A stretch of DNA of 64,000 bases from Telluribacter roseus (GTDB taxonomy: Bacteria; Bacteroidota; Bacteroidia; Cytophagales; Spirosomataceae): positions 558,001-622,000 of the forward strand of contig NZ_JAFEUV020000001.1 of assembly GCF_017355915.2 (NCBI RefSeq). Direction: 5' to 3'. Every line of letters begins with the position of its first letter. The first letter of the stretch is position 1. A program made the translations under genes and the position numbers. The notes beneath the pieces were generated by a model. The model was given only the letters and a program-made list of their open reading frames with translations. It was not told the DNA's origin and searched no databases. Positions 51,346-59,863 of this stretch are shown piece after piece.

Positions 51346-52563
51346 TTAAGCAGGGTACTCGTGGGGGAGCTCGATATTAACGCGCTCGTGCCAGGGGAGT
51401 CCGTGCTGGTTCAGCAACTCCATGAATGGGTCGGGGTTGAGCTGCTCGCAGTTCCATACGCCGGGCTTCATCCACTCAGAGTTGGTAAGCATCAGCATGG
51501 CACCGATCATGGCGGGTACGCCGGTGGTGTAGCTCACCGCCTGTCCACGCACCTCGCGGTAGGTTTCAGCGTGGTCGCAGTTGTTCCACACGAAGTAGGT
51601 CTTTTCCTCACCATCCTTGATCCCTTTGATCTGGCAGCCAATTGACGTCTGGCCCTTGTAGTTTTCGCCCAGAGTATCCGGAGCCGGCAGCACCGCCTTC
51701 AGGAACTCCAGAGGTACGATATCTATGCCCTGGAATTTAATAGGTTGGATGCTGGTCATACCTACGTTCTGGAGTACGTTGAGGTGCGTGATGTACTGCT
51801 GTCCGAAGGTCATCCAGAAGCGGGCCCGCTTCAGAGTAGGGAAGTGCTTCACCAGCGACTCCAGTTCCTCGTGGTATAGTACGTAGCTCTCTTTCTCGCC
51901 GATACCGGGATAGTCGATGGGCTTGTGGATAGACATGGCCGGAATCTCTACCCACTCACCATTCTCCCAGTAACGACCGGGTTGGGTAATCTCGCGGATA
52001 TTGATTTCGGGGTTGAAGTTGGTGGCGAAGGCTTTACCGTGGTCACCGGCGTTACAGTCTACGATGTCGAGGTAGTGCATTTCGTCGAAGTGGTGCTTGG
52101 CGGCGTAGGCCGTAAATACCTGCGTCACGCCGGGATCAAAGCCACAACCCAGCAGCGCCATCAGACCGGCCTCTTTGAACTTGTCCTGGTAAGCCCACTG
52201 CCAGCTGTACTCAAACTTGGCTACGTCTTTGGGCTCGTAGTTGGCGGTGTCGAGGTAGTGAACTCCCGTAGCCAGACAGGCATCCATAATGGCCAGGTCC
52301 TGGTAGGGCAGGGCCACGTTGATCACCATCACGGGCTGAAACTGCTTGATCAGCATCACCGTTTCGGCTACCACGTCGGCATCGACCTGAGCGGTGGCTA
52401 TATCTACGCCGTGCATCTCTTTGATCTCGGCGGCTATTTTATCACATTTGGACTTAGTACGGCTGGCCAGCATGATACTGGTAAACACGTGGCTGTTCAT
52501 GGCACACTTGTGTGCTACCACACTTCCAACTCCACCGGCTCCTATAATGAGTACTTTGGACAT
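51346..52563 (-). CDS. Saccharopine dehydrogenase-family enzyme, probable carboxynorspermidine dehydrogenase
   Basis: This 405-residue protein has the NAD(P)-binding VLIIGAGGVGSVVAHKCA at the N terminus. The DTANYEPKDVAKFEY segment, GCGFDPGVTQVF, and ALLPAPDTLGENYKGQTSIG-like segment match the carboxynorspermidine synthase (CANSDH) group rather than lysine-pathway saccharopine enzymes. It would reductively couple aspartate semialdehyde with a diamine in polyamine synthesis. Its usual partner decarboxylase gene (nspC type) is not in the window. It has a promoter motif upstream and a terminator downstream. Confidence 0.88.
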   Translation of the reverse strand: MSKVLIIGAGGVGSVVAHKCAMNSHVFTSIMLASRTKSKCDKIAAEIKEMHGVDIATAQVDADVVAETVMLIKQFQPVMVINVALPYQDLAIMDACLATGVHYLDTANYEPKDVAKFEYSWQWAYQDKFKEAGLMALLGCGFDPGVTQVFTAYAAKHHFDEMHYLDIVDCNAGDHGKAFATNFNPEINIREITQPGRYWENGEWVEIPAMSIHKPIDYPGIGEKESYVLYHEELESLVKHFPTLKRARFWMTFGQQYITHLNVLQNVGMTSIQPIKFQGIDIVPLEFLKAVLPAPDTLGENYKGQTSIGCQIKGIKDGEEKTYFVWNNCDHAETYREVRGQAVSYTTGVPAMIGAMLMLTNSEWMKPGVWNCEQLNPDPFMELLNQHGLPWHERVNIELPHEYPA

Positions 52564-52649
52564 GATCTTAGTATTGAATGAGTGAAATTTTTAATGAAAA
52601 CGGCTGGTTTGCTATCAGCCCGACCGAAGGCTATTCCCTATTGGCGGCG

Positions 52650-52657
52650 CAAAGATA
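52650..52657 (-). promoter_or_regulatory. -7 element (TATCTTTG) of the carboxynorspermidine-dehydrogenase-like gene
   Basis: An exact TAnnTTTG on the minus strand, 87 bases before the ATG at 52563; no -33 box in the usual window. Confidence 0.5.
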
Positions 52658-52709
52658 GAATGACGCATGGTTTTTTTAGTACTTCAAATTCAATAAAAAC
52701 CTTTACACC

Positions 52710-53192
52710 ATGGATACTATATTACTCATTCTGGGAGTGATTTGTTTGGTAGCCGGCCTGGCCGGAGCTGTATTGCCTACTCCGGGACCATCGCTCAGTT
52801 TTGGCGGACTCCTGCTGCTGCATTTCAGTAGTTACGCCGAATTCAGTACCGGAGTGCTAATAGGATTGGGGCTGCTGACCGCTGTCATGGTAGTGTTGGA
52901 CTACCTTATTCCCATATGGGGGGCCAAGAAGTTCGGGGGAACCCGCTACGGAGCCATTGGAGCTACATTAGGACTCGTGATTGGATTTTTCCTGATTCCT
53001 GGCTTAGGAATCTTTATCGGAGCCTTTGTGGGGGCACTGGTTGGGGAACTGATCGGTGGCTCTACCCGTCACGTAGCCATGAAGGCCGCTATGGGTTCGT
53101 TCCTGGGCTTTGTGACCGGAATGGTAATGGAAGTACTGCTCTGCCTGGTGATGATCGGCTATGCGGTAGTGGAGCTGGTCAGATACTTCTGA
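52710..53192 (+). CDS. DUF456 membrane protein
   Basis: This 160-residue protein has about four to five hydrophobic helices and the DUF456 signature: LLILGVICLVAGLAGAVLPTPGP near the start, then DYLIPIWGAKKFGGTRYG in the middle and glycine-rich helices (LGIFIGAFVGALVGELIGG). It is located in the cytoplasmic membrane; function unknown. A perfect 10-bp hairpin overlaps its stop codon, 18 bases from the convergent eboF gene. Confidence 0.9.
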   Translation: MDTILLILGVICLVAGLAGAVLPTPGPSLSFGGLLLLHFSSYAEFSTGVLIGLGLLTAVMVVLDYLIPIWGAKKFGGTRYGAIGATLGLVIGFFLIPGLGIFIGAFVGALVGELIGGSTRHVAMKAAMGSFLGFVTGMVMEVLLCLVMIGYAVVELVRYF

Positions 53193-53198
53193 CCAGCT
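53173..53198. terminator. Hairpin overlapping the DUF456 stop codon
   Basis: AGCTGGTCAG (53173-53182) pairs perfectly with CTGACCAGCT (53189-53198), enclosing part of the last codons and the TGA. It lies between convergent genes. No T run, so it is a candidate bidirectional barrier only. Confidence 0.5.
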
Positions 53199-53210
53199 AT
53201 AGATTCAATC

Positions 53211-54575
53211 TTAAAACAGGTGCTTCCAGATAACATCATACACCTCCGTTGCTTCCAGTTCGGACTGGGGCAGCGGCTTATCAGTGATACAGATCGGGTA
53301 GTACTGACGAGGCACCAGGGGGCTACCATGTGAGCCCTTCACCAGCGTAGCATCCAGCGGAATCACATCCATCAGGTAGCGGAAGCCCATAAGCTTACGT
53401 CCCAGCTTATACCCGGCGCGTAGCTTGATGAGCGGGTTCTTGGGGTCCATAAACATCTCCACGGGGTCGTAGCCGGGCTTACGGTGAATATCCACCAGCT
53501 TGGCGTAGTCCGGCGCTTTAGCGTCATCGAGCCAGTAGTAGTAGGTAAACCAGCTATCGGCTTTGGCCACGACTACCAAGTCACCGGCGCGCTCATGATC
53601 GATGTGGTGTGCGCACTTTCCTTCCTCGTCGAGTACCAGGGCTATACCCGGCTCCTGTTCGAGGCGCTTCTTAACCCTTTCCTTTACCGACGAGTCGTTG
53701 ATGTACACGTGGGCGATCTGGTGGTCGGCGGTAGCGAAGGCTTGGGAGGCACCACCGTCTAGTAGTTCATACCAGCGCTCGGTCCGTACTGCAATAGTAC
53801 CTTCTTCGCGCAGGATGCGGTTGATATGGATAGGTCGGCTAACCGGATTAATGCCATACTCAGAAAGCAGGATAATACGGGCGTTCTTTGGTTCGTAGTG
53901 GCGTACCAGTCCAGCCACCAGTTCGTCTATCTCTCCCAGCTCTTTATGAATCTTGGAAAAATCATCACCGAACTTCTGCAGACAGTAATCCAGGTGGGGT
54001 AAGTAGATGAGTGTAAGCGTGGGGTCGTACTTCTTATCCACCCATACGGAGGCATCCGCAATCCATTTGGATGACTTGATGTTGGCGTTGGGCCCCCAGA
54101 AGTTGAACAGCGGAAACTGTCCCAACTCCTGCTGCAGCTCATCCCGCAGGCTGGCCGGGTGGGCGTAGCAGTCCGGCGCTTTGACGCCATCGGCATGGTA
54201 CTGGGGGCGGGGCGTAACGGAGTAGTCGGCGGTGGAGTACATATTGTACCACCAGAACATCTTGGAGCAGGTAAAGTTTGGATCCTGCCGGCGGGCAGCA
54301 TCCCAGATCTTCTCGGCCTGCACCAGCTTGTTGGACTGCTTCCAGAACTTTACTTCCGAATCCTCCCGGTCGTACCAGCCATTACCCACAATGCCGTGCT
54401 CAGAAGGCCATTTGCCCGTCACGTAGCAGCTCTGGCTGGTGGTAGTAAGGGCCGGCAGTACCGGCTTAATAGGTGTCAGGTGCCGCCCCTGCAGGTACCC
54501 CTTCAGGAAAGGAGTATGCTCTCCAATCAGATTGGCACTCAGACCAACAATATCTATTACAACTGTCTTTTGCAT
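53211..54575 (-). CDS. eboF: EboF: alkaline-phosphatase-superfamily protein (last ebo gene)
   Basis: This 454-residue protein of the nucleotide pyrophosphatase/phosphodiesterase type lacks a signal peptide. Conserved core: Asp8 (VVIDIVGLS), a nucleophile Thr in LPALTTTSQ (44-46), IYLPHLDY with Asp196 and GSHG with His416. Two positions differ from canonical enzymes: the usual SDHG reads SEYG (238-241), and the His expected four residues after Asp196 is Gln200. This may be a subfamily feature. It is the sixth gene of the ebo operon, six bases after eboE, and presumably acts on the pathway's phosphorylated or nucleotide-linked metabolite (inference). Confidence 0.85.
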   Translation of the reverse strand: MQKTVVIDIVGLSANLIGEHTPFLKGYLQGRHLTPIKPVLPALTTTSQSCYVTGKWPSEHGIVGNGWYDREDSEVKFWKQSNKLVQAEKIWDAARRQDPNFTCSKMFWWYNMYSTADYSVTPRPQYHADGVKAPDCYAHPASLRDELQQELGQFPLFNFWGPNANIKSSKWIADASVWVDKKYDPTLTLIYLPHLDYCLQKFGDDFSKIHKELGEIDELVAGLVRHYEPKNARIILLSEYGINPVSRPIHINRILREEGTIAVRTERWYELLDGGASQAFATADHQIAHVYINDSSVKERVKKRLEQEPGIALVLDEEGKCAHHIDHERAGDLVVVAKADSWFTYYYWLDDAKAPDYAKLVDIHRKPGYDPVEMFMDPKNPLIKLRAGYKLGRKLMGFRYLMDVIPLDATLVKGSHGSPLVPRQYYPICITDKPLPQSELEATEVYDVIWKHLF

Positions 54576-54581
54576 TCTATA

Positions 54582-55784
54582 TTAATCCTCGTTCAACTGA
54601 TTGACTACCCATGCTACTTCACGAACTATGGATTCGCCAATAGGTTTCTGAATTTCGGAGGGGAGTACGCCCCAGGTGTAGGTTTCTACTTCGAGGTGGT
54701 TGGTAAATGGGTACTGCTTCTGGATTGCCAGCGTCTTTACAATGTCGTACTGCGTCGAGTCCAGCGATCCGTAGGTATTTATAAATAAGGGTACGTGGAA
54801 GTGAATCCGCCACTCGCTGTGCTGACCGTTCCAGTCGGCCAGGGCCTCCGGTAGATCAGGATATTTCTGGAAGCTGTTGTCTCCATTGCGGGCTACTACC
54901 TGGTGCAGGTACACGGGCTCGTCGAATTGGCGGATGGCCTCTATTTTCTGGTCCGCATCCTGGCTCAGATCCATCCGTACAGCCGAGCTGATCTGAATCC
55001 GGCCTACCTGTATCCCTACGGTGTCGAGGCGGTCGAGTACGTCCTGCGGTTCTTCGTAGCCTACCGCGAAGTGACATACATCAAAGCAAAGCTGGATGTG
55101 GGTGAGCAGGGCTTCACGAGCTTCTTCCTCCCGGAATCCGTACTTCTCCTGCAGGTAGGGGATACCCTGTGGCAGGAGGTAGTCGCGGTACCAGTTGACA
55201 AACTCCTCCGAGTTTTCGAGCAGTCCGTCCGGCTCCGGCTCAATGTCCAGGTGCATGGTTTTACCCGTTTCCCTTTTCAGCTCTACGAGTGTATCCGCTA
55301 CCAGAATAACATTATTGGTCGCTATCTGCATAGCTGACTTTGTCGCGGCTTCATCCTTCCACCAGAAACGGTAGGAAAGGGGAGAGGTAGATACGCCACC
55401 ATCCATGCCGTCGGGCAGTAGTTGTGCCAGTATGCTGAACAGCCGCTGGGTGTACAGGGTCCGGTCGGTAGTAGTCCAGTCGGGGCTATGTACATCGTCC
55501 TTAACCCGGGTATTATGAAAGCCTCCGTACGGGAAGCCGTTCATGTTGAATACGTACATGCCCTGCTCCTGCAGCCACGCCTGAAACTCAGCCAGCCGAT
55601 CCGGATTGCTCAGTTCGATAGATGCATCGTTGGCCAGCCGGAGTCCCAGGGCAAAGGCCTGACCGGGTGCCAGCTCCTTACGAATAAAGGGAATATTCTC
55701 CTGTAATGCCTGAAAATGATCATCCCATTGTTCGCCGGGATGAATATTGCTGCAATAGGTCAGGTGTCCGTGGGGCGTTTTCAT
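54582..55784 (-). CDS. eboE: EboE: TIM-barrel metabolite-traffic protein
   Basis: This 400-residue sugar-isomerase-like TIM barrel has the start KTPHGHLTYCSNIHPGE, typical of EboE. Likely metal ligands occur in order: Glu in HLDIEPEPDG, Asp/His in CFDVCHFAVGYE, His in RIHFHVPLF and Glu in HLEVETYTWGVLP. EboE is the most recognisable member of the operon and is annotated elsewhere as a metabolite-traffic protein. Its ATG overlaps the end of eboD by four bases (ATGA). The substrate is unknown. Confidence 0.92.
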   Translation of the reverse strand: MKTPHGHLTYCSNIHPGEQWDDHFQALQENIPFIRKELAPGQAFALGLRLANDASIELSNPDRLAEFQAWLQEQGMYVFNMNGFPYGGFHNTRVKDDVHSPDWTTTDRTLYTQRLFSILAQLLPDGMDGGVSTSPLSYRFWWKDEAATKSAMQIATNNVILVADTLVELKRETGKTMHLDIEPEPDGLLENSEEFVNWYRDYLLPQGIPYLQEKYGFREEEAREALLTHIQLCFDVCHFAVGYEEPQDVLDRLDTVGIQVGRIQISSAVRMDLSQDADQKIEAIRQFDEPVYLHQVVARNGDNSFQKYPDLPEALADWNGQHSEWRIHFHVPLFINTYGSLDSTQYDIVKTLAIQKQYPFTNHLEVETYTWGVLPSEIQKPIGESIVREVAWVVNQLNED

Positions 55785-56941
55785 ACAAGCGATGAGTTGT
55801 AGGTTTCGAGGTAGTCTACCGATTCGGCTATGAGTTCGGCATCCATTTCGTGCACTTCCACTCCCTTACCAAGCTCCTGCAGAAGCATAATGGTCAGGCG
55901 GCCGCCCAGGTGCTCCTGGAACTCATGCAGACCAGCCCGCAGCAGTTCTTTATCATTTTCGGACAGAGCCGGGTGGTACAGCTCAAAACCTAGTCGGTTC
56001 ATCAGGTTCAGAATACGATTGAGACCTTCTTCTGACAGCAGACCCACTTTTACCGAATATACGCTATCCAGCGCTATACCAATGGCTACGGCTTCGCCGT
56101 GACGGATGGAGAAGTTGGTGAGGTACTCGAGCTTGTGCGCCGCCCAGTGGCCAAAATCCAACGGACGCGAGGAACCAAATTCAAACGGATCGCCGCTACG
56201 GATATGCTCTACGTGCATTTCGGCGCAGCGGTGGATGAGGTAGTCCATAGTCGCCTGGTCACGCTGAGCCAGGGCATCGGCATTCTGTTCCATCCACTCA
56301 AAGAAGCTCCGGTCTTTGATCAGGGCCACTTTGATGGCTTCGGACATCCCGGCGCGCCAGTCGCGGTCGTCGAGGCTTTTGAGGAAATCGCTGTCATTGA
56401 ATACCGCTACCGGAGGCGCAAAGGAGCCCAGGAAGTTCTTCTTGCCGTGGTAGTTGATGCCATTCTTTACGCCTACCCCCGAGTCGTTCTGAGAGAGTAC
56501 CGTAGTTGGAATACGTATATGCTTGACACCCCGGTGGGAAACCGCCGCGGCGTAGCCTACCAGATCCAGCATGGCACCACCACCTACGGCTATAACGAAC
56601 GAGTGGCGGTCAATACCAGCAGTATCGACGGCTTGGACAATCCGCTCAAAAAGGGATGGATCATTTTTACAGGCTTCGCCACCGGTAATGACCAAGATTG
56701 AAGGTACCAGCTGTACGGCATCGGCTAGAGGGGCGAAGTAGTTGGTAATATCGTCTACCAGATCCGGATAATGATCTATAAGGCCATCGTCTACTACGAA
56801 AAGAGCCTTACGTTTAAATCCGAATTCGCCATAGGCGCGCAGGAAGTCGCTCAAGGTGGTATTCTGGGGAGAGAACAGTCCCTGGGTAAAGAATATAGAG
56901 TAGTTAAATTCTACCTGAAATCGTTGATGTAGGGTTTGCAT
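55781..56941 (-). CDS. eboD: EboD: 3-dehydroquinate synthase-like enzyme
   Basis: This 386-residue protein has the NAD-binding segment VIAVGGGAMLDLVGYAAA and the RIPTTVLSQNDSGVGVKNG block. The metal ligands are kept: Glu in AGMSEAIKVALI, His in LDFGHWAAHKLEYL and His in SIRHGEAVAIG. These say the fold and metal site of dehydroquinate/2-epi-valiolone-type cyclases are intact. The ebo context, with no other shikimate genes nearby, argues for a specialised sugar-phosphate cyclase rather than the housekeeping AroB. Confidence 0.92.
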   Translation of the reverse strand: MQTLHQRFQVEFNYSIFFTQGLFSPQNTTLSDFLRAYGEFGFKRKALFVVDDGLIDHYPDLVDDITNYFAPLADAVQLVPSILVITGGEACKNDPSLFERIVQAVDTAGIDRHSFVIAVGGGAMLDLVGYAAAVSHRGVKHIRIPTTVLSQNDSGVGVKNGINYHGKKNFLGSFAPPVAVFNDSDFLKSLDDRDWRAGMSEAIKVALIKDRSFFEWMEQNADALAQRDQATMDYLIHRCAEMHVEHIRSGDPFEFGSSRPLDFGHWAAHKLEYLTNFSIRHGEAVAIGIALDSVYSVKVGLLSEEGLNRILNLMNRLGFELYHPALSENDKELLRAGLHEFQEHLGGRLTIMLLQELGKGVEVHEMDAELIAESVDYLETYNSSLV

Positions 56942-56958
56942 ATATTAGGTATCAGACA

Positions 56959-57834
56959 CTATGTCACAGCAAAAATACGGGCCAGTTTTATGGAAATGGG
57001 TAATAGTACTACTACAATCAGTGCCAGGTGCCAGTTCCCGAAGGCCATGCACCAAGCCGCATTCATGATAATGAGCGAAATAACGCCCGCTTTTACTGCT
57101 TTTCCTATGTTAGGCCCGATGGGATTATTAATAGCATTGAGTAGCGGGCGCCCTACCATCCAGGCGTGCGCAGCCACCAGCGGTACCGTAAGCAAGCCAT
57201 TGCCTTGCATAAAGGCCACCACCAGCTGAACCACGTGGACCAGCAGGTAGAGAGCGGCCGCTATGTATAACGTGCGGCGCTTGCCCCCGTGTACTTCGTC
57301 CTGGCTAATAAGGGTAATGGCTCCGATGTAAGCCACCGGAATGAGCGCCAGATAGCCCCAGTCGTAAAGGGCCTGTGGTACCGAGCTCATACCCAGCAGC
57401 AGGTTTCCGCCCCGGCACAGCCCCATGAGCAGGGGACCAAATACCGTGTAGTGCTTGGCCCACTTGTCATATACGAGGGCGCCAAGGGCTACCAGGGCGG
57501 CTATATAGGCACTAAGGGGGCCATAGGCAGCGGCAAAAATGATACCGGCTACCAGGAGTAATAAGCCCATGGTAGTCGCCGACTGAAGGCTCACCCTACC
57601 GCTTGGAATAGGGCGTTCGGGACGCTCTACGGCATCCAGGTCGGCATCAAACACATCATTCATGACCACACCACCACCATACAGGCCAAGGGTAGCCAGC
57701 AGGAGCGTACCGGGTGCGATGTAGCTGGAGTAATAAGTAAATTGCGCAATGGCTACTCCGGCCAGTATATCGGCCAGAGCAGTTACCAGATTAGCCGGAC
57801 GTGTTAGCTGTAGGTAGGCTTTTAGTTTGCTCAC
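56959..57834 (-). CDS. eboC: EboC: UbiA-like prenyltransferase
   Basis: This 291-residue membrane protein has about eight to nine hydrophobic helices. The first aspartate-rich motif NDVFDADLDAVERPERPI is perfect for UbiA enzymes. The second motif is altered: SQDEVHGGKRRT in place of the usual DxxxD spacing, a feature to compare with other EboC proteins. It would attach an isoprenoid or similar lipid to an acceptor, or use a cyclitol-derived acceptor, in the membrane. It sits between eboB and eboD, with 1 and 17 intergenic bases. Confidence 0.9.
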   Translation of the reverse strand: MSKLKAYLQLTRPANLVTALADILAGVAIAQFTYYSSYIAPGTLLLATLGLYGGGVVMNDVFDADLDAVERPERPIPSGRVSLQSATTMGLLLLVAGIIFAAAYGPLSAYIAALVALGALVYDKWAKHYTVFGPLLMGLCRGGNLLLGMSSVPQALYDWGYLALIPVAYIGAITLISQDEVHGGKRRTLYIAAALYLLVHVVQLVVAFMQGNGLLTVPLVAAHAWMVGRPLLNAINNPIGPNIGKAVKAGVISLIIMNAAWCMAFGNWHLALIVVVLLPISIKLARIFAVT

Positions 57835-57835
57835 G

Positions 57836-58852
57836 TTAACGAATTACGAGTGAGTCTTTGGCAACCCGGGGTTGCTGGCCGCCCCGCAGGATGGTATTGC
57901 CGTTAAACTTCTGGCTTTGGTCTACTGCTACCCCATTCTCAAAATCCGCGACGTCAATCTGACCGCTCAGGCCGAAGGCGTCGATGGCATTCTGGTAGGT
58001 TACCATCCGGATGGCTTCGTCGGATATGCCACTCTTTTTCATCAGTGCGGCCGTTTTGGGTATAGCCAATGGATCTGAGATACCCCAGTCGGCAGCTGAG
58101 TTAACCATGATGCGCTCAGGACCGTACTGCTCTACTACCTTTACCATCCGCTCGTTGCCCATCTTGGTAAACGGATAAATGGTGAAAGCAGCCCAGAATC
58201 CCTGATCCAGTACGCTCTTTACCGTTTCCTCGTTGTTGTGGTCAATGATTACCCACGACGGGTCCAGTCCGTGCTCGAGAGCAATGGCCATGCTGCGCTC
58301 GGTACCTCTTTTTTTGTCGCGGTGGGGAGTATGCACCTGTACGGGCAGTTTGGCTTCCTTGGCCAGTTCAAGCTGAGCCCGGTAGTACTTGTCTTCGGCG
58401 GCGGTCTGGTCGTCAAATCCGATTTCGCCCACGCCTACGACGCCTTCCTTGTAGAGGAACAGGGGGAGAATCTCCATGACCTGTTCGGCCAGAGGCTCGT
58501 TGTTAGCCTCGCGGGAGTTGAGTCCGATGGTACAGTAGTGCTTGATACCAAACTGCGATGACCGGAAGCGTTCCCAACCTACCAGACTGCTGTAATAATC
58601 TTTGAATGAAGCCAGACCCGTCCGCGGTTGTCCCAGCCAGAAGGCCGGCTCTATAATGGCGACTATCCCCGCATCGGCCATGGCCTGGTAGTCGTCGGTG
58701 GTGCGGGAGGTCATGTGAATGTGCGGGTCAAAAAAGCGCATACCCCGGATCAGGTCCTGGTACTCGTTCCAGCCCATATCGCTATGTGTTGTTACTTCGT
58801 CGCTTTGTTCAAAGTGCGAAGGGTTTTGTTGTAATTCGTTATGGTTACACAT
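57836..58852 (-). CDS. eboB: EboB: TatD-like metal-dependent hydrolase
   Basis: The protein has 338 residues. The TatD-type metal site is supported by His-x-His in FFDPHIHMTS, Glu in GVGEIGFD, His in PVQVHTPHRDK, His in VIIDHNNEE and a final Asp in NSAADWGISDP. The ATG overlaps the last eight bases of eboA. An in-frame alternative start (MGWNEYQDL) would remove the polar 25-residue N terminus. Hydrolysis of an unknown ester or amide is inferred from family membership. Confidence 0.9.
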   Translation of the reverse strand: MCNHNELQQNPSHFEQSDEVTTHSDMGWNEYQDLIRGMRFFDPHIHMTSRTTDDYQAMADAGIVAIIEPAFWLGQPRTGLASFKDYYSSLVGWERFRSSQFGIKHYCTIGLNSREANNEPLAEQVMEILPLFLYKEGVVGVGEIGFDDQTAAEDKYYRAQLELAKEAKLPVQVHTPHRDKKRGTERSMAIALEHGLDPSWVIIDHNNEETVKSVLDQGFWAAFTIYPFTKMGNERMVKVVEQYGPERIMVNSAADWGISDPLAIPKTAALMKKSGISDEAIRMVTYQNAIDAFGLSGQIDVADFENGVAVDQSQKFNGNTILRGGQQPRVAKDSLVIR

Positions 58853-59717
58853 ACGTGTTCAGATCAGTAAATTCAAGTTGGGCCCAGGTCAAATTGCCAT
58901 GCTGTACAGCTTTTTCCAGATCGGGGTAGGAGGCCAGGAGTTCATGTGCCGGCTTGTACTCGGCGTGGTAGCAGGTAAGGGCTGCCGCCTCGCGGTCGTA
59001 AGGCTGCGTGGATTCAAACAAGTGCTCCATATCTTTTAAAAGTGCATCATCCAGAAATTTACTCACCAGTCGCCATACCTGAGGGGCCACCTTCCGGCCG
59101 GCGGCCCAGCGCTCGTGAGCAAAGTCAGACAACGTGTGAGCCAGTGGCTCATTGGCTCTTTCGTCCAATCCAACTATAAAGTGGATGGGTTTGTCGTTAA
59201 AGATCACTTTGAGGACCAGCTGGTTCCATGCGGCTTCGGTAAAGTGCCGGGCGGGGTAGGGGTTGTGCAGTGCAATGGCATCCAGCACTACGCCCATGTT
59301 GGATCGTACGGCATCCGTAGCCCGGAAGAGCCACTGCTCGGGGTATTCCAGCAGGGGCAGCGCCGAGTACAGGGCCACCAGTTCGTTCATCTCTGCGGTA
59401 TCAAACAGCGTCTCTATGTGCCGGATGTACTCTTCTTTATCGGTAGCCTCCAGGCAGGCCAGCAGCCACACCCTGCTCAGCCGCACCACAGTCCAGCCTT
59501 CGATCGAAAATCCGGGAAGCAACTTACTGATTTCGAGGCTATGGCTTACATCCATATCTACAACCCGTTTGGACAAGAAGCGGGGAGCGGCCACGAAAGC
59601 AGTCATCAGCTCGCGCGGTTGGGCCAGACTTTTTTCATTCAGCCATTGCTGCTCGGTGATAGTAAGGTTTTGCTGGAGAACCTCCCAGAGTAGATCATTT
59701 AATAGTAAACCAGGCAT
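58845..59717 (-). CDS. eboA: EboA-domain protein (first ebo gene)
   Basis: This 290-residue mostly helical protein has no recognised enzyme motif. Its place at the head of the operon, size and sequence style (EWLFRATDAVRSNMGVVLDA, ALHNPYPARHFTEAAWNQLV, DKPIHFIVGLDERAN) match EboA, of unknown biochemical role. It is the first gene of six tightly packed genes. Upstream (59718-59863) a near -7 box on the minus strand is present but one base too widely spaced (TACATTTTG), so promoter strength is uncertain. Confidence 0.87.
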   Translation of the reverse strand: MPGLLLNDLLWEVLQQNLTITEQQWLNEKSLAQPRELMTAFVAAPRFLSKRVVDMDVSHSLEISKLLPGFSIEGWTVVRLSRVWLLACLEATDKEEYIRHIETLFDTAEMNELVALYSALPLLEYPEQWLFRATDAVRSNMGVVLDAIALHNPYPARHFTEAAWNQLVLKVIFNDKPIHFIVGLDERANEPLAHTLSDFAHERWAAGRKVAPQVWRLVSKFLDDALLKDMEHLFESTQPYDREAAALTCYHAEYKPAHELLASYPDLEKAVQHGNLTWAQLEFTDLNTYV

Positions 59718-59863
59718 AGTAGTGGCACAAAATGTAGTACAAAAAACCGTAGGATTAGTACATTAATAGGATAACGAATTTAGAAAAATATGCGTTTCCG
59801 GGCATTGCAATTTACACCCATTTCTGTTTTTATGCCTAACCCGGAAGAATGACCTTACTCATA

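Larger units (their letters stand above)
53211..59717 (-). other. eboABCDEF operon
   Basis: Six genes occur in the canonical order eboA-B-C-D-E-F with overlaps or gaps of -8, +1, +17, -4 and +6 bases. All six are intact. Ebo operons occur in Bacteroidota, cyanobacteria and a few eukaryote plastids acquired by transfer. In Nostoc the genes are needed for export of scytonemin precursors to the periplasm. No scytonemin genes are in this window, so the substrate here is unknown. Confidence 0.9.
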
